Counted from the first letter of the stretch, positions 9,151-17,535 are shown. The stretch: 64,000 nt of DNA from Nocardia brevicatena NBRC 12119 (GCF_000308495.1 NZ_BAFU01000052.1:1-64000), one strand, 5' to 3'. Notes: generated by a model from the letters alone, not told the origin. Program-made: numbers and translations.

Positions 9151-9360
9151 CGCCGTCGTTTCCCTTCGGGAGCAACTGGGTCGAATCCGGTGCAGTGCAA
9201 CACCTTATATGTTCGGTGCGGGGAATTCCGGCGGAGCATCCAGGTGGAATTCCCGGTGGGCGGCCCGAACTGCGGTGGGGGACCGAGTCGCTCGGTGTGT
9301 CCACCGTCTCGACAACGCGGGCCTCACGATCGCGATGGGCCGTCCATGATGAGCGGGCAG

Positions 9361-9388
9361 CGGGGAGGAGCCTGTGGTGGCCTCCCCG
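9361..9388. terminator. GC-rich hairpin, possible terminator
   Basis: An 8-bp perfect stem, CGGGGAGG pairing with CCTCCCCG across a 12-base loop. It lies between the divergent thioesterase gene and the SRPBCC remnant, so it may end transcription entering from outside or be part of a regulatory leader. There is no T-run. Confidence 0.35.
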
Positions 9389-9391
9389 CGT

Positions 9392-9432
9392 ATTAGAGGA
9401 TATTCTCTAATTGATTGTGGAGACAGTTCTCC
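9392..9432 (+). promoter_or_regulatory. Two AT-richer inverted repeats upstream of the SRPBCC remnant
   Basis: The first palindrome, ATTAGAG-GATATT-CTCTAAT, spans 9392-9411. The second, GGAGA-CAGT-TCTCC, spans 9419-9432. They lie 48-90 bases before the ATG of the SRPBCC remnant and stand out from GC-rich surroundings. Dyads of this size fit dimeric repressors of the MarR, ArsR or TetR kind (inference). SRPBCC genes are often paired with ArsR regulators, but no regulator gene is adjacent. Confidence 0.45.
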
Positions 9433-9479
9433 AGTACACGGCGTTCGTCGAGGCGTTATGACCAGAAGGAGTGGCCACC

Positions 9480-9700
9480 ATGGCCGTACTCGGTATCCAT
9501 ACGCGCACGCTGCCGGTCTCCGGTGAAGAGATCGGCAGGCTCATCGATGGCCTTGCCGGCCGAGAGGACCGGCTCTGGCCCGGCGATCGGTGGCCGCCCA
9601 TGCGGCTCGACCGCCCGCTCGAGGTGGGCGCGAGCGGGGGTCACGGACCTATCCGCTATACGGTCGAGGCCTATGAACCCGGCCGATGGGTGCGGTTCCG
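9480..9700 (+). pseudogene. SRPBCC family protein, 3' truncated
   Basis: ATG at 9480 follows AAGGAG by 8 bases. The frame gives MAVLGIHTRTLPVSGEEIG, then GREDRLWPGDRWPPMRLDRP and GPIRYTVEAYEPGRWVRFR, the first half of an SRPBCC (START-like) small protein. Near 9700 the homology stops and the frame continues into antisense of an SDR remnant until 9791. The gene therefore lost its C-terminal half at a junction. The good ribosome-binding site and two upstream dyads suggest the promoter end is original. Confidence 0.65.
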
Positions 9701-9711
9701 ATCCACATCCG

Positions 9712-9849
9712 GCTCCCGCTCGATCGCACCCGGATCCAGATCGCCTATCACCAGGCGGGCGCCTTCCCGCAGGAAGCACGGGCGATGGTGAGTCCGATAC
9801 CCTGGGCGCCGCCGGTGATCACGGCGACTCTGTCGGCGAGCAGTGCCAT
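9712..9849 (-). pseudogene. N-terminal fragment of an SDR gene with a frameshift
   Basis: From ATG at 9849 the minus strand reads MALLADRVAVITGGAQGIGL, a classical SDR N-terminus with its glycine motif. After TIARA the frame shifts by one and continues FLREGARLVIGDLDPGAIE, the expected cofactor-binding strand. Homology ends near 9712, where the SRPBCC remnant begins on the opposite strand. Only about 45 residues of a roughly 250-residue enzyme remain. Confidence 0.7.
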
Positions 9850-9906
9850 ATCGATATCCTTTCCGGATGTCCACGGCCCGGCGGGCCGTGCCCGTACTTC
9901 GACTCG

Positions 9907-10195
9907 ACCCGCCGGCGGCGACCCGTATCGGGCGGCGCCCAGATCGACCGAGACACTGGTCGCAGTGACGAACCGGGATTCGTCGCTCGCCGGCCGGCAC
10001 ACGGCGTCGGCGATATCCTCCGGCTGGGCGATCACCTCCGGTAGCAGGAGTGTTCGTATTCGCCGGCAGTTGGTTCGTCTCCGCGGCGCGGGTCAGGGAG
10101 GCGCCCTCGGCCGCCTGGCGGACCGCGTGGGCGCGTCCCTGACCGCGCGCCGCTCCGGTGATGAAAGCCACCTTGTCGGTTGGTCGACCGCTCAC
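9907..10195 (-). pseudogene. Mycofactocin-type SDR remnant with an internal deletion
   Basis: GTG at 10195 begins SGRPTDKVAFITGAARGQGR, then AHAVRQAAEGA. This N-terminus is typical of mycofactocin-coupled SDRs, recognised by the GAARGQGR glycine motif. After about 35 residues it passes into unrelated sequence. A different frame then gives the usual C-terminus, PEDIADAVCRPASDESRFV and TATSVSVDLGAARY. Most of the central catalytic region is gone. It lies directly upstream of another SDR fragment on the same strand, so this was once an SDR-rich operon of alcohol or terpenoid metabolism. Confidence 0.7.
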
Positions 10196-10344
10196 ATGCA
10201 CTACTCCTATCAGTTCGGACACGTCCGACCATTGGGGGTCGAGACCGGCCCGAGTGCACCGGGCCGCCCGCTCGCGGCGGTGAGGGCGGCCCTTCCGTCG
10301 TAAGAGTTACGGTCTCCGGCCCTGGACCAGGTAGGGCGCCTGCC

Positions 10345-10425
10345 GGCGTCTCGCGCGAGCGCATTCGTCAGATCGAGGCCAAAGCCATGGCGAAACTCCG
10401 CAAGCCCGCGGGGATGCGGCCTCTG
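10345..10425 (+). pseudogene. Sigma-70 region 4.2 fragment
   Basis: The plus-strand frame reads GVSRERIRQIEAKAMAKLRK. This is the helix-turn-helix of region 4.2 of primary-type sigma factors (compare VTRERIRQIEAK). Neither the preceding regions 2-4.1 nor the normal C-terminal end is present. It is an isolated fragment of about 27 codons at the edge of the scrambled segment and seems a leftover of recombination. Confidence 0.65.
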
Positions 10426-10687
10426 ACCGAGCTGCTCACCTGGGCCATCGGCGCGGCGCGCCCGGGGCGAGGTCCGCGAATCGATGACCGTGTCCACGTA
10501 GTGGCCGCACGTTCCGGAGTTGCGTTCCCAACGCGCATCGACCGTTGGCGGCGACCGTTACCTTGTGGAGATCGACACAGCCGGGCCCCGTAACGATCCT
10601 CGACCCGCGCGCGACGTCCTTGGTGACATATGGCCCGTCGGGGGGCCTGTCCGTCCACTTGTCGGTTCATGGAATGGGATAAAGGAC

Positions 10688-12385
10688 ATGGCTCTTCGCG
10701 AGTTCATCGCGCGGCATCGCATCGCCTCGGCTGTCGCCGCGCCGGCCGTGCTGGGACTGGCGGCGGTGGTCGCCGCCTCATGGGCGTTGACATCCCCGCA
10801 ACATATCGAGGACACACGGCTGCGGGCCTCCGTGACGGAGTGCCACGATATGGTGACCATCTCGGTGGCCGGTCGCAACGACACCCCGCGTGAGGGGACG
10901 ACGAAGATGCTGGTCGGGGCCAACGGTGAACTGCTGCCCGCCGCGCTGGCGGGTGATCACAACAGCGAGTGGGTCGACCCGGTGGTCAATGCGCCCGCCG
11001 ATGATGTCGAGCCGGGCTCCTACGCCGCCGTCTACATCGCGTATCCGGCGAACATGGCCACCTACGAGGACGCCGTCACCACCGGTGTCGCGAATACGCA
11101 GCAGGTGATGCGGGAGATCGCGCAGGCGTGCCCGGACACCAAGTTCTCGATTGTCGGCTACAGCGAAGGCGCCGACGTCGTACGGCGTGTGGCGATGAAC
11201 GTCGGACACCAGGAGCCCGGCGCGGACGGATACGGGATCGTGGACCCGGCCGATGTCCTCGGTGTCGTTATCCTCGCCGACCCGGGTCGCTCGGCGGGCG
11301 ACGGCCCGTTCCCCGGCGCGCAGAACCCGTACGGCAACCCCGACGGCTTCGACCGGCAGTATCAGAACGGCGCGGCACCGGTCTCGGGTCGAGGCGCGCT
11401 GCCGGGCACCAGCGGCGGGTTCGGTGCGCTGGACGGCAAGGTCGCATCGTTCTGCTCCGAGGGCGACCTCACCTGCGCCGCGCCGGAGAACATCTCCCTG
11501 CTGCAGTTGGCGGTGAATGTGGGCCGGCAGCTGAATGTCGACACGCTCGAACGGGATGGGCTCACACCGGCGACAGGACATGACGTCGCCGTGGTCCTCG
11601 GCCGTATCGCGTTGACGGCCTTCACCGATATCCGGTCGCAGCCGAACTGGATGAGCAGCGACGAGACCTTCCTCGAGGTGCTGCTGCGGGTGTCGGACCC
11701 GGCCTACCAACCGGGCCGGCCGACGACGGAACCGGAGCCGGCGGAGTCGATCTCGACCGAACAACTGTCGCCGCTGGCATATCTGCCGCAGAAGGTGCTC
11801 AACGAGATCATCGGTCTCATCGTGACGAATCAGAACACGATCCCGGTGGTCATGAGCGACCCGTACAAGCTCACCCTCGGGCCGAACCACACCGGTCACC
11901 ACTTCGACTACTGGCAGGACGCCGACCCCGGCAACGGAAAGCCGCTGACCTCTGCCGAATACGCGGCCGCCTGGCTCACCCATCTGGCGAAACAGGCCCA
12001 GGCGGGGGAACCCGTCGACACCCGCGCCGAGCCCGAAGCGGAGGACTTCGCCGACGCCTATCGGGCGGTGGCGGCCACCTCGACGGCACCGACGAGCGAA
12101 CCGACCGTGTCACCGACGACGACCGGCGCCGCCCCTACCACGACCGAGGCCGGCAGCGCGCCGACGTCGACATCCGTATCCTCTACCGAGGCTCCCGGCA
12201 CGTCGACCACCTCCGAGCCGGTGGCTTCGTCTTCGGCGGCGGCTCCCACCGAGATCGCCGCGACCACCCGGCCTTCCACCACGGCGGCTCCGACAAGTGC
12301 ACCCTCGACCACCGAACCACCTGCGACGACAACGGAATCCGTTGCGCCGACCCCCACCGGTACGAGCACCGGAACACCGAACTGA
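10688..12385 (+). CDS. Exported cutinase-family esterase with a Ser/Thr/Pro-rich tail
   Basis: A 565-residue protein starting at ATG 10688, with AAAGGA five bases upstream. An N-terminal hydrophobic stretch (about residues 12-35) acts as signal or anchor. The cutinase core follows: VYIAYPANMATYEDAV, nucleophile motif GYSEGAD with Ser159, Cys pairs (Cys52 and Cys148; SFCSEGDLTC) and a late HHFDYW that may hold the catalytic His. Cutinase-like serine esterases of Mycobacteriales hydrolyse lipid esters at or outside the cell wall. After about residue 460 the chain becomes a low-complexity Ser/Thr/Pro/Ala tail of roughly 90 residues, probably a wall-spanning or glycosylated spacer. The total is much longer than simple cutinases (about 220 residues). 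Confidence 0.9.
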   Translation: MALREFIARHRIASAVAAPAVLGLAAVVAASWALTSPQHIEDTRLRASVTECHDMVTISVAGRNDTPREGTTKMLVGANGELLPAALAGDHNSEWVDPVVNAPADDVEPGSYAAVYIAYPANMATYEDAVTTGVANTQQVMREIAQACPDTKFSIVGYSEGADVVRRVAMNVGHQEPGADGYGIVDPADVLGVVILADPGRSAGDGPFPGAQNPYGNPDGFDRQYQNGAAPVSGRGALPGTSGGFGALDGKVASFCSEGDLTCAAPENISLLQLAVNVGRQLNVDTLERDGLTPATGHDVAVVLGRIALTAFTDIRSQPNWMSSDETFLEVLLRVSDPAYQPGRPTTEPEPAESISTEQLSPLAYLPQKVLNEIIGLIVTNQNTIPVVMSDPYKLTLGPNHTGHHFDYWQDADPGNGKPLTSAEYAAAWLTHLAKQAQAGEPVDTRAEPEAEDFADAYRAVAATSTAPTSEPTVSPTTTGAAPTTTEAGSAPTSTSVSSTEAPGTSTTSEPVASSSAAAPTEIAATTRPSTTAAPTSAPSTTEPPATTTESVAPTPTGTSTGTPN

Positions 12386-12393
12386 GTGCTCGT

Positions 12394-12432
12394 CGTCTCC
12401 GTATCCGCCGGTGCCCTTCGGATACGGAGACG
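12394..12432. terminator. Bidirectional terminator between cutinase and cysQ
   Basis: A perfect 14-bp stem, CGTCTCCGTATCCG with its complement, around an 11-base loop. It sits between the convergent cutinase gene (stop at 12385) and cysQ (stop at 12448), so it can serve both. There is no T-run, which is usual in actinobacteria. Confidence 0.8.
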
Positions 12433-12447
12433 GCGATGCCTCCCGCG

Positions 12448-13158
12448 CTATTCGGACAGTGCCTTCAGCACCTGCTCCGCGAGTTCGGGTCGGCAGATCA
12501 GCAGATCGGGTAGATACGGGTCGGGTCGGTTGTAGCGCAGCGGTGTTCCGTCGAGGCGGGAGACATGTAGCCCCGCGGCGGCCGCGACCGCGACCGGCGC
12601 GCAGGAGTCCCATTCGTATTGACCCCCGGAATGCGCGTAGACGTCCGCGATCCCGCGCACGACGGCCATGGCCTTCGCACCGGCCGACCCCATGGGGACC
12701 GGGGTGGCCGACAGACGCGATACCAGCCGCTGCACTTCGAAGGAGGGGCGGCTACGTGACAGCGCCATCCGGATGACGCCGGGCGCCGTCGGCGCGAGCG
12801 TCGGCGGCGCTCCGGTGTGCAGCACGATTCCCGCGGCGGGTAGGGCGACCGCGCCGGCCACGGGCTCTCCGTCCACGGCGAGTGCCACATGGACCGCCCA
12901 GTCCTCGCGCGGTGGTTCCCCGTATTCGCGGGTGCCGTCCAACGGGTCGATGATCCACACCCGGGAGTGTCCGGTGCGCGCCGTATTGTCCGGCGACTCC
13001 TCCGACAGCACGGCGTCATCGGGTCGCTCCCGTCGCAGCCGGTCGAGGAGGAAGCCGTTGGATCGCTGGTCGCCGGCCCGGCCGCCGAGTTCGCGGATAC
13101 CGAGCAGCAGCTCGCCCGCTTCCGCTGCCAAGGTGGCGGCGAGTGTGTGGTCGTCCAT
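12448..13158 (-). CDS. cysQ: 3'(2'),5'-bisphosphate nucleotidase CysQ
   Basis: An inositol-monophosphatase-fold enzyme of 236 residues. Metal-binding motifs are visible as SEESPDN and WIIDPLDGTREYGE, with the third site near YEWDSCAPVAVAAAAGL. It removes the 3'-phosphate of PAP or PAPS in sulfate assimilation and may also act on inositol phosphates (family knowledge). ATG 13158 is chosen because GGAAGGA lies 10 bases upstream; an earlier ATG at 13206 adds 16 residues without a better site. Confidence 0.85.
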   Translation of the reverse strand: MDDHTLAATLAAEAGELLLGIRELGGRAGDQRSNGFLLDRLRRERPDDAVLSEESPDNTARTGHSRVWIIDPLDGTREYGEPPREDWAVHVALAVDGEPVAGAVALPAAGIVLHTGAPPTLAPTAPGVIRMALSRSRPSFEVQRLVSRLSATPVPMGSAGAKAMAVVRGIADVYAHSGGQYEWDSCAPVAVAAAAGLHVSRLDGTPLRYNRPDPYLPDLLICRPELAEQVLKALSE

Positions 13159-14130
13159 GTGATACCGATCCTTCCGCTGGGCGGGATGCCCGTTTTCGTA
13201 TACCACGGGACGTTCGCCCGGCCTGCAACCGCGTCACCACAGAGTGCCCGCGCGAGGACACGGCTCCGATGCTTCACATCGCCTCCGACCGCTCGATCTG
13301 CCGATGTGGGCAGAGCTGTCCGACCCGCGCTCAGCCGGAAGACGAGGGAGTGTGGTGGGGATTGGGGCACCAATGGTGTCGGTAATCCGTGGCGAGATCG
13401 ACGTAGGCGAGTCCGCGGTCTTCCCGCCACGGGCCCTCCCATATGCCGACGATGTGACGGCAGTCCATGCCGCCGGGGAACACGAGGTGAGAGGCCATAA
13501 GGAGGCTCGGAGAGTGTGTTCAGCGAACGAAACCGGCTTCGAAGACCCCCGTGGGGAGCGAGTGCCGCCGCGCAAGAGGAGGTGGGAATCGGTGCGCCAT
13601 CCGGGGGCGGCACCTGGAGACCTGTTCCCGTCATATGCGCGCCGAACGCGCAGCATGCGGTTCATGTCGACGGTGCGGTCGACAGCGGCGGCAAGGAAAT
13701 CGCTTTCATTTCCGGAAGCCATCTCCGAAAGGCGTATTCGCTGGACGCGTCTGCTGGATTCATCGTAGAGGCGGGCCAGGACGCTCGGGTCATCCGCCGG
13801 CGGGACCCGGGTATCGCCCGCGGAGCGCGCTGTCGCGGGAAGGTCGTGGCCCCCGGCGGAGGCGGGATCGCCCAGCGCGGCCCTGACCTGGTGCCCGCCG
13901 TGCTCGTCGCTGCCCGGGTCCGTGCGCGCCACACCGGTTACGTCCCCCGAGATGCCGTCCAATTCGTCGTGAAGGTGAGCACCGGCCCGTCGAGAGAGTA
14001 GAGCTCGACCAGGTCGTCCGGAGTTGCCGCAGCAGGTAATCCAGGGAAATTCTCACCACGGGCTGCCCCGATCAAGACGCCTGTGGAATGAGAGCGCGGA
14101 TCTCATACCGTCCGCGCTCTCGGTGGGCCA
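13159..14130. other. Long region without a confident gene
   Basis: Nearly 1 kb with no recognised product. One minus-strand frame (about 13330-13498) reads MASHLVFPGGMDCRHIVGIW, then WREDRGLAYVDLATDYRHHW, about 55 residues; its composition looks protein-like, but it has no ribosome-binding site. Another minus-strand stretch (about 13620-13800) gives VLARLYDESSRRVQRIRLSE. These may be decayed or unknown short genes; I would not call any of them. Confidence 0.3.
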
Positions 14131-14277
14131 TCAGTAGGCCATGAACAGGATTTCGTCTCGGCTGTAGTCGTGTCCCGGATGGTTTTCGGTAAGGTGCCGG
14201 CGCACCTTGGCCACCAGATCGTCCTCGTCCGTCCCGACGATATGTTCCCCGCAGGGGCAGGTCAGTCTGGTCTTCAT
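14131..14277 (-). CDS. Small DUF1059-type protein
   Basis: A 48-residue gene: MKTRLTCPCGEHIVGTDEDD at the start, VRRHLTENHPGHDYSRDEIL in the middle, and an ending in FMAY. This is the exact layout of DUF1059 small proteins, with a CPCG motif followed by an HLxxxHPG helix. The function is unknown; the paired Cys and His residues suggest metal binding (inference). The start is well supported by GGAAAGGA ending about 6 bases before the ATG. Confidence 0.85.
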   Translation of the reverse strand: MKTRLTCPCGEHIVGTDEDDLVAKVRRHLTENHPGHDYSRDEILFMAY

Positions 14278-14639
14278 CTATCGTCCTTTCCGGTCCGCCG
14301 CGCGGGTGAGTCCGGGCCGTGGTCTCGAGCTCTTCGGCGGCGAGGGTCTCGCACCGGTTCGTACCGGGCCTCAGCAGAATATCCGCAGTGCGGCCACAGT
14401 ACCGGTGTGTGGCGCGGGATAAGCGGTATCGCGGTGAATCGTGAGCGCCGGTACTCGCTGGGGCGGATATGCTTGTGTGTGGTGCGGCGACAGTGCGGTA
14501 CTTCCTCGGTGCCCCGGCCGGGTTGGGTAGCGTGGTCGGATATGGCCCCGTGTGCAGGGTTCCCCGATTCCGTGTGCGCAACGCCGGGTCGGCGGCACCT
14601 TTCGTACGCCTTCGGAAGCGCCGGCACGAGACTGTCGGA
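14278..14639. other. Intergenic, nothing recognised
   Basis: About 360 bases between the DUF1059 gene and the GlxA-type regulator gene. Frames exist on both strands, but none has a recognisable motif or a credible ribosome-binding site. The promoter of the DUF1059 gene is presumably here. Confidence 0.4.
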
Positions 14640-15578
14640 TCAGCGGAACGCGCGACGGTAGCTGTGCGGACTGATTCCGGTGGTGCGTTTGAACCTGTCG
14701 CGGAAGGCGGTGGGTGAACCGAATCCGACTTGGGCGGCAATGCGTTCCACGGTGTGGTCGGTGGTTTCCAGCAGATGCTGGGCCCGGCGGATGCGGGCGC
14801 TGTGCACCCACTGTAGGGGGGTGGTGCCCATCTGCTCCCGGAAGCGTCGAATCAGGGTCCGGGGACTCACTCCGGCGCGGGCGGCGATGGTGGCGATGGT
14901 GAGGTCCTGGGAGAGGTTGTCCTGCAACCAGGTGATGACGGGTTCCAATGTTGAGCCGCGCGGAGCAGGGGGGTACGGCTGCACGATGAACTGCGCCTGC
15001 CCGCCTTCGCGTTCGAGGGGCATGACCGAGAGACGGGCGGCCTCGGCGGCTACGGCCGATCCGTAATCGCGACGGATCATATGCAGACACAGGTCCAGTC
15101 CGGCGGCGGCGCCGGCGGAGGTGAGAATCCGGCCCTCGTCGACGTAGAGGACGTTGGGATCGACATCGATCTCCGGGTAGGCCGCCGCCAGAAGATCCGC
15201 GGCGGCCCAATGTGTGGTCGCCCGTTTGTTGTCCAGCAGACCCGTGGCGGCCAGCGGGAACGCGCCGGAGCAGATGGACGCAATACGTGTGCCGGCCGCG
15301 GCGGCGGCCCGTACCGCCTCGCGTACCGCGACCGGGAGGGCGGCCATGGGCTCCGTGGTGCCGGGAACGACGATCGTGTCCGCGCCGTCCAGGCCGTCCA
15401 GTCCCCACGGGGCGTGCAGGGTGAACGCCCCCGCGTCGACCTGCCGGTTTTCGGCGCAGATCCGGACCCCATAGCCGGAGCGGCCATCGGGTAGCCGCGT
15501 TCGGCCGAACACCTCGATCGGGGTGGACAGATCGAAGGGGATTACCCGGTCCAGGGCGAGAACGGCCACGGTGTGCAT
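14640..15578 (-). CDS. GlxA family transcriptional regulator (DJ-1/PfpI plus AraC domains)
   Basis: A 312-residue regulator. Residues 1-185 form a DJ-1/PfpI-like amidase domain (TVAVLALDRVIPFDLSTPIE; elbow Cys in SICSGAFPLAATGLLDN). The C-terminal hundred residues form an AraC double helix-turn-helix (LTIATIAARAGVSPRTLIRR, then VERIAAQVGFGSPTAFRDRF). GlxA-type proteins sense small metabolites and regulate nearby catabolic genes (family knowledge). It is transcribed away from the membrane protein gene at 15796, so the 217 bases between them should hold both promoters. Confidence 0.92.
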   Translation of the reverse strand: MHTVAVLALDRVIPFDLSTPIEVFGRTRLPDGRSGYGVRICAENRQVDAGAFTLHAPWGLDGLDGADTIVVPGTTEPMAALPVAVREAVRAAAAAGTRIASICSGAFPLAATGLLDNKRATTHWAAADLLAAAYPEIDVDPNVLYVDEGRILTSAGAAAGLDLCLHMIRRDYGSAVAAEAARLSVMPLEREGGQAQFIVQPYPPAPRGSTLEPVITWLQDNLSQDLTIATIAARAGVSPRTLIRRFREQMGTTPLQWVHSARIRRAQHLLETTDHTVERIAAQVGFGSPTAFRDRFKRTTGISPHSYRRAFR

Positions 15579-15795
15579 GGCTTGAACGTACCTGATGAGC
15601 GGGATACGGCCACCGATTCACAACAGGTCATTTGGTCCTTACTCACGATCGCCGCAGTTCGACGGGCCGATATCAGATGGCGTTTTTTAGTTGGTGTCTG
15701 TCAAAAATGCCACTGGGAACCACTTGGTCGGAGGAATAGCTTCTAGACGTTCTGTTCCAAACCCTGAGGTTCCACCGCTTTGGAGGCCACTCACC

Positions 15796-16212
15796 ATGAC
15801 CTATATCGCGCCGTTACTGGTCGGCGCCCTTTACGTCCTGCTGAACTCCGCCATCCGCGATCCCCGCACCCGTCGCCATTTCAACGCGGTCATGGTCGCC
15901 GGGGCGGGTGCCGCCTACCTCAGCGGCGGTGGGTTCGGAGTGTGGGAGATCCTGGGCACCGCCGCCATCACCTACTGCGCCTACCGTGGACTAGAATCCT
16001 GGACCTGGATCGGTGTCGCCTGGCTGCTCCACACCGCCTGGGACCTGGTGCATCATCTCAAAGGCAATCCCATCCTCCCCTTCGCGCACGATTCGGCCCT
16101 CGGCTGCGCGATCTGCGATCCCGTCATAGCCCTGTGGTGCCTGTGCGGCGGGCCGGCGCTGATCGGCCGCCGCATGAACGAGAGCCGGATCCCGGAGCCG
16201 CAACAACTCTGA
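15796..16212 (+). CDS. DUF6010-like small membrane protein
   Basis: A 138-residue hydrophobic protein with about four membrane segments: IAPLLVGALYVLLNSAI; AVMVAGAGAAYLSGGGFGVW; LGTAAITYCAYRGLESWTWI; and a C-terminal one around CDPVIALWCLCGGPALI. TAWDLVHHLKGNPILPF is a conserved-looking loop. It resembles the DUF6010 family, whose role is unknown. The ATG at 15796 is preceded by GGAGG at about 10 bases. Confidence 0.75.
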   Translation: MTYIAPLLVGALYVLLNSAIRDPRTRRHFNAVMVAGAGAAYLSGGGFGVWEILGTAAITYCAYRGLESWTWIGVAWLLHTAWDLVHHLKGNPILPFAHDSALGCAICDPVIALWCLCGGPALIGRRMNESRIPEPQQL

Positions 16213-16234
16213 CGACGACCGGACCCGAATTCGT

Positions 16235-16834
16235 TCACACCGGCGGATTCGATTCGAGCAGCACCTGCACCCGGTCCGCGGCCACCGGGCGCAGGCCGTG
16301 CGCATCCAGGCCCACATGGATCTGTCGATCCCGGACACATGTCGAACTGTGGGTGTGCCCGTGTAACAGCGTCCGGTGGGCGTTGTCACCGGTGGCCGGG
16401 AGCCGCCACTCCTCGAAACGGTTCTCCGAGGTATGGTCGCCATCCGGATCACCGGCATAGGGAAAGTGGGACAGCAGAACCCGCTCGCCGTCGAGTCGAT
16501 GCATAGCGGACTGCTGCACCGACTCGAACACCAACAGGTAGATACGCTGCCAGATATGCGCGCGGCTGCGCATCGGGTGACACGAATCGTGATTGCCGGC
16601 CACGAGGTGTTTCGTGCCGGGGCGTCGCGAGACCCACTCCAGGGCGGCGAGTTCCGCGCGTTCCCCGCCCACGGAGATATCACCGAGAACCCACACCGCA
16701 TCGTCGGGACCGACCACATCGTCCCAATACGTGGCCAGCGCGGCGTCGTGTTCGGCCGGAGTGTCGAAGCCACGGAGGCCGGCGACGAGCCGGTGACCGA
16801 TATGTAGGTCGGATGTGTACCAGGTGGTGCTCAT
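16235..16834 (-). CDS. Metallophosphoesterase
   Basis: A 199-residue calcineurin-like phosphoesterase. All the metal-site motifs are present: TSDLHIGH, VLGDIS, LVAGNHDS and LHGHTHS. It is presumably a cytoplasmic phosphodiesterase or phosphatase of unknown substrate. Its ATG overlaps the stop of the upstream nucleotidyltransferase gene by four bases (ATGA), showing translational coupling. The pairing suggests a nucleotide or RNA-end processing role (inference). Confidence 0.9.
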   Translation of the reverse strand: MSTTWYTSDLHIGHRLVAGLRGFDTPAEHDAALATYWDDVVGPDDAVWVLGDISVGGERAELAALEWVSRRPGTKHLVAGNHDSCHPMRSRAHIWQRIYLLVFESVQQSAMHRLDGERVLLSHFPYAGDPDGDHTSENRFEEWRLPATGDNAHRTLLHGHTHSSTCVRDRQIHVGLDAHGLRPVAADRVQVLLESNPPV

Positions 16835-17535
16835 TCGGCCTCCGGCTCGAGGTGGGCGCGGCGCACGCGCTGGAGGTAGTCCTCGAGCGGTGCTTCGTTC
16901 GGCGACGCCGGCAGTGCGGTGACCGCGGTGTCGAACTTGGTCTCGTACTCGGCGATCAGCCGGCGCGCGGCATGCGCGTCGGGGTCGTCGCGGATCCGGC
17001 GGCCGAACGCGTGGTATCGGTCCGGATCGGGGAGACGGACCGGTAGGACGCCGGTCGTGTACAGCTGGTAGCCCTGCCACAGCAGACGCATGGTGTGGCG
17101 AGCGTGCTTCTCCCGCCGCGCTGCCGGATATCCCGGAGAGTGGCCATGGGACACCAGGCGCCGGAATTGGCCGGTGGCGTAGCCGAAGAACGCGTCGCGC
17201 ACCCGGGCCGCCGACAGGAAGTATCCGCGGAGCCCGATCAATTCCCGGCCGGAGTCGGTTGCCGCGGTGTAGGTGTCGAGCCACAGGATCTCCGTGGCCG
17301 TCGGATTGCACGACAGCAGCAGCGACATCGCTTTGCCGATCTCGTGATAGGTGGCGTCGGCGCCGTCTCGGCCCTGCCTGGTCGCGCGTGCCCGAGAGGA
17401 AGGGTGCAGGCCGAGGAGGTTGCGGGTCGGCTCCACGTAAATACCGGCGTAGTCGATATCGCTGGTCGGACCGGCCAGGCCGTAGGCGGTGGAGCCGACC
17501 ACGCCCTCCAGCAGAAGGGGTCTCCCGATGGTCAT
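16831..17535 (-). CDS. RlaP-like nucleotidyltransferase (DNA polymerase beta superfamily)
   Basis: A 234-residue protein with the signature VGSTAYGLAGPTSDIDYAGI near the N-terminus, which contains the GS and DxD metal motif of minimal nucleotidyltransferases. ARREKHARHTMRLLWQGYQL occurs in the second half. This corresponds to the predicted nucleotidyltransferase family (DUF4269/RlaP-like) often linked to RNA repair (family knowledge). The start ATG 17535 has AGGAGG 8 bases upstream. It is coupled to the metallophosphoesterase gene. Confidence 0.85.
   Translation of the reverse strand: MTIGRPLLLEGVVGSTAYGLAGPTSDIDYAGIYVEPTRNLLGLHPSSRARATRQGRDGADATYHEIGKAMSLLLSCNPTATEILWLDTYTAATDSGRELIGLRGYFLSAARVRDAFFGYATGQFRRLVSHGHSPGYPAARREKHARHTMRLLWQGYQLYTTGVLPVRLPDPDRYHAFGRRIRDDPDAHAARRLIAEYETKFDTAVTALPASPNEAPLEDYLQRVRRAHLEPEAE

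Noticed and set aside
13516-14001. A 161-codon plus-strand frame preceded by AAGGAGG
   Set aside because: The ribosome-binding site is good, but the translation looks random and another frame on the opposite strand looks more protein-like; neither could be confirmed.
14371-15621. A 416-codon minus-strand open frame overlapping the GlxA-type regulator
   Set aside because: It is an out-of-frame shadow of the regulator on the same strand, with Arg/Pro/His-rich composition and no domain.
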